NCBI GenBank assembly: GCA_050998755.1
Contig: JBPCPW010000023.1
Location: 1 to 64,000, forward strand
Direction of reading: 5' to 3'
Origin: JAXDLW01 sp050998755
Lineage (GTDB): Bacteria > Chloroflexota > Dormibacteria > DASZGP01
Length of the DNA: 64,000 bases
Shown here: positions 58,550-64,000 of the stretch, piece after piece
How positions within the stretch are numbered: the stretch's first letter is position 1
Layout of the letters: the number at the start of each line of letters is the position of its first letter
Position numbers and translations under genes: made by a program
The notes under the pieces: model-generated
Told to the model about the DNA's origin: nothing
Database searches by the model: none
Seen by the model: only the letters and a program-made list of their open reading frames with translations

Positions 58550-61162
58550 CTACCTGGGACTGACAGCCATGGCACGGGCGGCGACGTCGCCCAGGTGGGC
58601 GCTCAGCGAGGTGAGCACCGCCCACAGGCGCTGGCGCACGTTCGAGCCGTCAGCACCGCGGTTGGCACCCCGAACACCGGTTGTGGCGACGATTCGATGC
58701 CCGGAGGTGGCGCCGCCGGTGGTTGCAATCGCGGCCGATCCGGACGGGGCGGCGAGGTTCTGCACCACGAGCCCGTGGGCCGGGGTGGCGTTGGTCTCCA
58801 GGGGTTTCTCGAAGGCGCGCCCGTAGGACTCGCCCACGTTCTTTTGACGACCCGGCAGGATGACCTGGGTCTGCTCGCTGTCGAGCTCGTCGATCGGCAC
58901 CGCCTGCTGAGCGTTGTCGCTGTCGACGATGAAGACCACGTGCAGCCCGTGGGTGCCGATGTCGCCCTGGAAGTAGCGCACGTCGCCTATGGGTGAGAAG
59001 TGTGGGTTGGGCGGAGCCTCGGACTTCTCAACGGGCTTGGTGGCGTCGAACGACAGCGTCCCGGGGATGTTGTAAGGCGTCCCGTCGACGTGGTGGTTCC
59101 AGCAGCGCCTGGGGAATTGCTGCACACCGGTCGGCGCCGTAATGGCCGAGGTGGGCTGGCCGGTTGTGGGGTCGACCCACCAGGTCTTCGGCTCATCCTT
59201 ACTGCGCAGGTTGATCTTCGGCCCGGGGTCGTTCCCGGTGCCATCGTCGAAGCAGGAATCGTCGCGGTAGTAGGGCATCGAGGTGGCGGCCCCGATGACC
59301 ACGCCGGCGGGCGAGGTGGTCTGCGCGGTCCAGCGCTCGACCAGGGTGCCGTAGCTGCCGGTCATCTCCTCCCACGCCAGCTCGCCGGGCGGGCCGGAGA
59401 ACGTGGCGTCCGGCAGCGCGAAGTCGCCGTGGACGTTGTTGTTGTTGCATGGCTCCGACCCGGGCGGGGCGGCGGCGAGGGTCGGGGCGCCCGACAGCTT
59501 CTTGAGGGTGTCGCCAAGCTGGTCGGCACTGGAGTAGCAGACCCCGTTCTGGCCGAAGCCGGCGTGGACGTTGCCGTAGACAGACTCGTTGACGCCCAGC
59601 ACCGGCACGCCCTTGGTCTGGTAGGGGTTGTAGTACGTGTCGACCATCCCGGCCGCCATGTCGCGCTGGACATAGATGCCGTCGAGCGGCGGGATCACAT
59701 GCACCCGCAGCGCGTCCTGGTAGCGGACGGAGTCGACGTAGAAGACCTCACGGCGGGTGTTGTTGGTTGAGGAGTCGGCACCCCAGGTGGCGCGGATGAC
59801 GCGCACCGGGCCGACCTTCTCACCCATCAACTGGGAGCTGCCGCCCCAGTTGGTGGCCTCCTCCTCGTAGCCGCAGCAGGGCGTGCTGCCGCCTGGGGAT
59901 TGCTGGAACGCGCGGGCCTTCCAGCGGTCGACGATGTTGGGGCCGTAATTGTGCAGGGCGCCCATTTTGTCGATGTAGCCGTTGTCGTGGTCAGAGACGT
60001 GGATCTCGGTCATCAGCCAGCGGCCGTCATAGCGGAAGGCGTACCGCGGGGTCGTGACCCAGGCGGTGTCCCTGGGCCGACGCTGTCCGATGGCCGGCTT
60101 GCCGGTCTTGGGGTCGAGGGCCAGCGTGCCGTCGGGATTGCAGTACCAGGCTTTCGGGGCGGCGCCATAGTCGCCATAGGAACTCTGGGAGTACACGAAC
60201 ATGCCGGCGTCCTTGTCGCGCTGGTAGTGCACGTAGGGCGAGTTGGCGGCGGTGTATTCGGCGGCCGGACCCCGGTCGCCTGACAGCGCCACGTAGACGT
60301 AGCCCTGGTTGTTGGTCTGTGGGTCGGTGATGGTGACGGCGTACGAGTCCAGGATGCCGGTGGGCATCACCGCGCCGGGCGGCGCCTGGTTGCCTGCGTC
60401 CCTGGCCATGAAGGCCATCTCGTCCTTGTCCACCAGGTGGAAGCCGTTGGGCGAGGGCGTGGTGGGTTGGCCGTCGTAAAACGATGCATCGGGCGACTTG
60501 TAAGGGATCGCGGTACAGACGTCCGCGGTCGGGTTGTTGGGGTCGGCCGGGGGGCGGTTGGCCAGGAAGCGGAAGCCCTCGCGGTCATAGGCGTAGTTGG
60601 TGTCCTGGTCGACGCCGGAGTAGACGGCGAAGCCGGAGGCGTTGTTGCTGAGGTAGCGGGTGAAGACCTGGTCCACCTGGAAGGGGATCTGCTCGAACCT
60701 CTTGCCGTTCCAGCGGTAGCCCAGAACCTTTCTCGGGTCAACGCCCTTGGTCACAGGCAGGGTGCGGAGAGGCAGCTCCGAGGGTTGGTAGCAGTTGTGG
60801 TCGCCGTTCGCGGGGTCAGGGGTCGGGCCGGCGCCGTTGTAGTTGGATTTGGCGTCGTAACAGGCGCTCTGTAGCGGGCCCGGCTCTTTGCCCTGCAGGC
60901 CTGTGGCGCCGTCAACAGTGGTCGAATTGGCCGGGGACATCGGCGTGTGAGCGGTGAACTCCGGGCCCGCGGACCAGGTGGGGAACTGGCTGCCGGTGAG
61001 CACCACCGGCTCGACGTTGCGGACGGGGTTGGCGGTCAGCGGCACCGCGGGATCGAACGCGCTGCCGCTCAACGCCAGTACTGAAACAACGGAGGCCGCC
61101 GCGGCGCCCGCCGCGACCAATTGGAGCACCCGGCGCCGGCGCGCCCAACTGCCATGAAGCAT
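58550..61162 (-). CDS. Large secreted protein of unknown function
   Basis: An 870-residue exported protein with a signal peptide after ARRRR (VLQLVAAGAAAASVVSVLAL). The mature part is long, rich in Asp, Gly, Asn, Tyr and Trp, with about a dozen cysteines (for example TPCCGYEEEATNWGG, SCFDDG, RCWNHH), which suggests a disulfide-bonded extracellular domain. It has many Asp/Asn-rich loops that could bind calcium. No repeat or catalytic motif was recognised, and it is not a propeller or Ig protein by eye. A GGGAGG site precedes the ATG at 61162. Confidence 0.75.
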   Translation of the reverse strand: MLHGSWARRRRVLQLVAAGAAAASVVSVLALSGSAFDPAVPLTANPVRNVEPVVLTGSQFPTWSAGPEFTAHTPMSPANSTTVDGATGLQGKEPGPLQSACYDAKSNYNGAGPTPDPANGDHNCYQPSELPLRTLPVTKGVDPRKVLGYRWNGKRFEQIPFQVDQVFTRYLSNNASGFAVYSGVDQDTNYAYDREGFRFLANRPPADPNNPTADVCTAIPYKSPDASFYDGQPTTPSPNGFHLVDKDEMAFMARDAGNQAPPGAVMPTGILDSYAVTITDPQTNNQGYVYVALSGDRGPAAEYTAANSPYVHYQRDKDAGMFVYSQSSYGDYGAAPKAWYCNPDGTLALDPKTGKPAIGQRRPRDTAWVTTPRYAFRYDGRWLMTEIHVSDHDNGYIDKMGALHNYGPNIVDRWKARAFQQSPGGSTPCCGYEEEATNWGGSSQLMGEKVGPVRVIRATWGADSSTNNTRREVFYVDSVRYQDALRVHVIPPLDGIYVQRDMAAGMVDTYYNPYQTKGVPVLGVNESVYGNVHAGFGQNGVCYSSADQLGDTLKKLSGAPTLAAAPPGSEPCNNNNVHGDFALPDATFSGPPGELAWEEMTGSYGTLVERWTAQTTSPAGVVIGAATSMPYYRDDSCFDDGTGNDPGPKINLRSKDEPKTWWVDPTTGQPTSAITAPTGVQQFPRRCWNHHVDGTPYNIPGTLSFDATKPVEKSEAPPNPHFSPIGDVRYFQGDIGTHGLHVVFIVDSDNAQQAVPIDELDSEQTQVILPGRQKNVGESYGRAFEKPLETNATPAHGLVVQNLAAPSGSAAIATTGGATSGHRIVATTGVRGANRGADGSNVRQRLWAVLTSLSAHLGDVAARAMAVSPR

Positions 61163-61341
61163 CAAGAAAACCTCCCAACCCGAAAAACCGACCCTGTCTC
61201 TGCAACGTGCGCCGCCCGGCGATCTTGCGGGGTTGGGGAGGCCTGGCAGTTATCCCCAGCTCAGATTAATGGATGGGGGCTGAATTCACAGGTTCTCCAC
61301 CCGCCTGTGCACACCTGGGCGCACAGTTCTGAACAGGTTGT

Positions 61342-61418
61342 CCACTAGATATGGTGGGTTTTCGTCGCGCGCATACAGAATGTTGACTTTTCGGGATTCC
61401 GGGTACAAGATATCGAGG
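61342..61418 (+). promoter_or_regulatory. nrdJ promoter with two candidate NrdR boxes
   Basis: Two related sequences, CCACTAGATATGGTGG (61342-61357) and GTACAAGATATCGAGG (61403-61418), resemble NrdR repressor boxes, and their starts are 61 bases apart. TTGACT (61383-61388) and a -10 near CAAGAT (61406-61411) overlap the second box. The rest of the ~358-base gap to 61163 has no gene. Confidence 0.45.
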
Positions 61419-61520
61419 CCCTCCACCGAGGAAGCGGACCGTGGGGCCCGGCCGGGGTGACTGAGGACTAAATCCAGTCCCAATTGTGTTTCAGCATGTA
61501 GTCCTTTCGGAGGGTTTCAC

Positions 61521-64000
61521 GTGTCCAAGAGCCGCACCATTCCATCTTCCACGACCGCTTCGATCACCGGTTCAGGGTTGAAGGTCGAACGCCGCTTTAC
61601 ACGGCCCGGGGTGCATCCCTTCGACGAGGTCCAGTGGGAGCTGCGCACCGCCAGCATCACCAACGAGAAGGGTGAGGTGGTGTTCGAGCAGAAGGACGTG
61701 GAGATCCCGGCCTCATGGTCACAGATGGCCACCAACGTCGTGGTCAGCAAGTACTTCCGCGGCCAGCTGGGCACGGCGCGCCGCGAGACCAGTGTCAAGC
61801 AGCTGATCGGGCGCGTCGTGGACACCATCTCCGACTGGGGCGTGGCCCAGGGCTACTTCGCCTCCGACGAAGATGCCCAGGCCTTCCGGGCCGAGCTGGC
61901 CTTCCTCTGTGTCACCCAGCGCATGGCGTTCAACAGTCCTGTTTGGTTTAACGTCGGCGTGGAGGAGAAGCCCCAGGGCTCTGCCTGTCAACCGCACCGC
62001 GCCCTGATCTCCACCCCGGATGGTCTGATCCCCATCGGCGAGCTTGTCGAGAAGGTGGCCATCGGGCAGCCCGTGTACGACTCGACCGGAATCACGGCGG
62101 TGGTCGGCGTCAAGGCGAATGGTCTCAAGGAGGTCTTTCGAGTCGGGTTGCGGAATGGGGCCTTCATTGAGGCCACTGCCGACCACCTGGTGAGAGCGGC
62201 GGGCGAACGTCGTCAGTCGGCGGCGTGGCTCCGAGTTGACCAGCTCAAGCTCGGAATGAGACTCCATCTCTTCCCGCACCGGGTCCGGCAGCCAATGGCG
62301 CAGCTGGTGCCCGCAGGTATGGCGAGCGACAGCGCGGTTTACGAGCGCTTCATGAGTGAGACCACCGACGTTGAGGTCTCGGAAGCTGCCCTGGCGGGTT
62401 GGCTGCAGGCCGACGGATTCGTAGGTCAGTACGAGCACGGGACCAATCGCTCGCTGACCGTGGAATTCGAGACGGTCAACGAGGACGAGTATCGGTGGGT
62501 GATCGGTCACCTGGAAGTCGCCCTTCCCGGGATCCATCACAAGGTCCGGACCCACGTTCTTCAGAACGGCGGTGACTACCGTCGAGTGCGCATCTACGGA
62601 GAGAAGATTCGCGAGTTCGTCGAGCGTTGGGAGATCCTCGGTCGGCGCCATGAGATCCGTGTTCCCAGCCGCCTTTGGACCGCGCCCCAGGAGTGTGTTG
62701 TCGCCTACCTGCGTAGCGTCTTCCAGTCCGACGGTTATGTGTCGTTGAACACTGGGGATGCCCTTGGCAACCAGCAGGGGAAGGTCGGGTTCGCGGTCAT
62801 CAGCGAGAAGTGGACCGAGGACATCCAGCTGCTTCTCAACAACGTGGGCATCTACTCGCGCCGGATTCGCAAGACGGAGAAGCGCACCGGCCGCAGTGAC
62901 CTGCACGAGGTCGCCATCGGTATCGGGTCTGAGAAGGCACGGTTTGCCGAATTGATCGGGTTTGTGGGGCGCGACAAGCAGGCCAAGCTTTCGGCGGCTC
63001 TCAATCTGCGCGGGCTGAAGGTGTGTGGGCCACTTCGCGAGGAGTCGATCGTGTCGATTGTGAGCCTGGGCGTGGAGGAGGTCTACGACATCCAGACCAC
63101 GTCGGGTGAGTATCTCACCAACCACGTGAGTGTGCACAACTGCTTTATCAACTCCATCGAGGACACCATGGAGTCGATCCTCGGCCTGGCCAAGACCGAG
63201 GGCATGCTCTTCAAGTACGGCTCCGGCGCGGGCGTTAACCTGTCCGCGCTCCGCGGGTCAATGGAGAAGCTCAAGCACGGAGGCACCGCCTCCGGCCCGG
63301 TCAGCTTCATGAAGGGATTCGACGCCTTTGCCGGCGCGATCAAGTCGGGTGGGGCCACCCGTCGCGCGGCCAAGATGGTGATCCTCAACGTTGACCACCC
63401 TGACATCGAGGAGTTCATCAACTGCAAGGTCAGGGAGGAGAAGAAGGCCTGGGCGCTGATCGACGCCGGCTACGATGGCTCGTACACCGGAGAGGCCTAC
63501 GGCTCGGTCTTCTTCCAGAACTCCAACAACTCCATCCGTGTCCCCGACGAGTTCATGAAGGCTGTCGAGAACGACAGCGACTGGCACACCCTCACGGTCA
63601 CCGACCGCAAGCCGCTCAAGGCCTTCAAGGCCCGGGAGTTGATGCGCCAGATCTCCGACGCGGCGTGGGTTTGCGGCGATCCTGGGATGCAGTACGACAC
63701 CATCATCCAGGACTGGAACTGCGTCGCCAACACCGCCCGGATCAACGCCACCAACCCGTGCTTCACCGGCGACACCGAGGTCCACACAACCAAGGGCCTG
63801 ATCCGCTTCACCGAGCTCCTCGCGCGTGTCAACAAAGGTGAGACGTTCCGTGTCTACACGCATGACGCCACCAGCCCCGACGCACCCGCCGACACCCTGG
63901 ATGTGACCAGCCCCAGCGCCTTCATGATCACCGGCTACAAGGAGGTCTTCCGGCTGCGATTCGCCAACGGGATGGAGGTGCGGTGCACACCGAACCATCG
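61521..64000 (+). CDS. nrdJ: Class II (adenosylcobalamin-dependent) ribonucleotide reductase, interrupted by two inteins, partial
   Basis: The gene starts at a GTG with GGAGGG upstream and runs off the window edge (826 codons visible). Exteins match NrdJ: DVEIPASWSQMATNVVVSKYFRG, FNSPVWFNVG, CFINSIEDTMESILGLAKTEGMLFKYGSG, ATRRAAKMVILNVDHPDIEEFINCK and INATNPC. It makes deoxynucleotides with a B12 cofactor and is oxygen-independent. Intein 1 (residues 156-540) sits at the cysteine of SACFIN; intein 2 starts at the cysteine of NPC, residue 747. The active enzyme requires splicing of both. Confidence 0.95.
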   Translation, partial: MSKSRTIPSSTTASITGSGLKVERRFTRPGVHPFDEVQWELRTASITNEKGEVVFEQKDVEIPASWSQMATNVVVSKYFRGQLGTARRETSVKQLIGRVVDTISDWGVAQGYFASDEDAQAFRAELAFLCVTQRMAFNSPVWFNVGVEEKPQGSACQPHRALISTPDGLIPIGELVEKVAIGQPVYDSTGITAVVGVKANGLKEVFRVGLRNGAFIEATADHLVRAAGERRQSAAWLRVDQLKLGMRLHLFPHRVRQPMAQLVPAGMASDSAVYERFMSETTDVEVSEAALAGWLQADGFVGQYEHGTNRSLTVEFETVNEDEYRWVIGHLEVALPGIHHKVRTHVLQNGGDYRRVRIYGEKIREFVERWEILGRRHEIRVPSRLWTAPQECVVAYLRSVFQSDGYVSLNTGDALGNQQGKVGFAVISEKWTEDIQLLLNNVGIYSRRIRKTEKRTGRSDLHEVAIGIGSEKARFAELIGFVGRDKQAKLSAALNLRGLKVCGPLREESIVSIVSLGVEEVYDIQTTSGEYLTNHVSVHNCFINSIEDTMESILGLAKTEGMLFKYGSGAGVNLSALRGSMEKLKHGGTASGPVSFMKGFDAFAGAIKSGGATRRAAKMVILNVDHPDIEEFINCKVREEKKAWALIDAGYDGSYTGEAYGSVFFQNSNNSIRVPDEFMKAVENDSDWHTLTVTDRKPLKAFKARELMRQISDAAWVCGDPGMQYDTIIQDWNCVANTARINATNPCFTGDTEVHTTKGLIRFTELLARVNKGETFRVYTHDATSPDAPADTLDVTSPSAFMITGYKEVFRLRFANGMEVRCTPNH
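61986..63140 (+). mobile_element. NrdJ intein 1 with LAGLIDADG homing endonuclease
   Basis: A 385-residue in-frame insertion, residues 156-540 of the NrdJ frame. It begins with Cys (CQPHRALISTPDG, block A), has a block B histidine in ATADHLVRA, and ends HN before Cys of the extein. Two DOD motifs, LAGWLQADGFVG (62391-62426) and AYLRSVFQSDGYVS (about 62703-62744), indicate a LAGLIDADG homing domain, with both Asp retained. Joining the flanks restores GSACFINSIED. Confidence 0.92.
63759..64000 (+). mobile_element. NrdJ intein 2, N-terminal part
   Basis: Beginning at the cysteine of NPC, the extein is interrupted by CFTGDTEVHTTKGLIRF (block A), and at the window edge by RCTPNH (block B). The rest, including the C-terminal splice junction, is outside the window. 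Confidence 0.9.

Noticed and set aside
61719..63137. Minus-strand 472-residue frame
   Set aside because: It is antisense to nrdJ and intein 1 and has no recognisable motif.

Overview
The window is about two-thirds G+C, densely coded, and carries no phage or plasmid backbone. Lipoprotein signal peptides with Lgt, a sortase with two candidate substrates, a bifunctional class A PBP, FabI, TldD/TldE, a class II ribonucleotide reductase and a primary-type sigma factor suggest a free-living, single-membrane bacterium from the Actinomycetota/Chloroflexota side of the tree, possibly a soil lineage such as Dormibacterota. No rRNA is present, so the phylum cannot be fixed. Many genes have a TANNNT-type -10 hexamer 5-8 nt before the start codon and no Shine-Dalgarno, which implies widespread leaderless transcription.

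Layout. 1-6 kb: an edge gene, a YflT-like stress protein, an alpha/beta hydrolase, a candidate structured RNA, and an osmoprotectant-type ABC importer split over two convergent transcripts. 6-13 kb: EamA exporter, lgt, two amidases, metF, a single-domain response regulator, tRNA-Glu(CTC). 13-25.5 kb: a membrane-tethered receiver protein, sodA, a SLOG protein, an orphan lipoprotein, a ~205-bp inverted-repeat element, UbiB-type kinase, tldE/tldD, otsA/otsB, and two HspR-like MerR regulators flanking another receiver protein. 25.5-35.5 kb: PBP, DsrE-like pair, Rrf2 regulator, two GT39-like membrane glycosyltransferases, two CBS proteins, a sulfite-oxidase-fold molybdoenzyme with its cytochrome b, zinc ribbons, tRNA-Gln(CTG). 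35.5-43.7 kb: gltX, the sortase locus, tRNA-Glu(TTC) with an HNH endonuclease gene against its 3' end. 43.8-58.5 kb: MFS exporter, quinone oxidoreductase, amine oxidase, fatty acyl-CoA reductase-like fusion, hisN-like phosphatase, a probable selenoprotein, PQQ-type dehydrogenase, fabI, cupredoxin, sigma factor, polysaccharide deacetylase, plsC. 58.5-64 kb: a large secreted orphan and nrdJ with two inteins, cut by the window edge.

Most notable observations: (1) 51312-51947, a peroxiredoxin-like (AhpC/TSA_2) gene whose only in-frame TGA falls on the first cysteine of its CxxC motif and is followed by a hairpin, so a likely selenoprotein; (2) nrdJ with inteins inserted exactly at two catalytic cysteines; (3) a sortase between two surface proteins whose C-termini share an unusual PPxTG signal, each followed by exactly 30 residues; (4) the leaderless promoter pattern; (5) an unassigned ~215-nt RNA with its own promoter and terminator.
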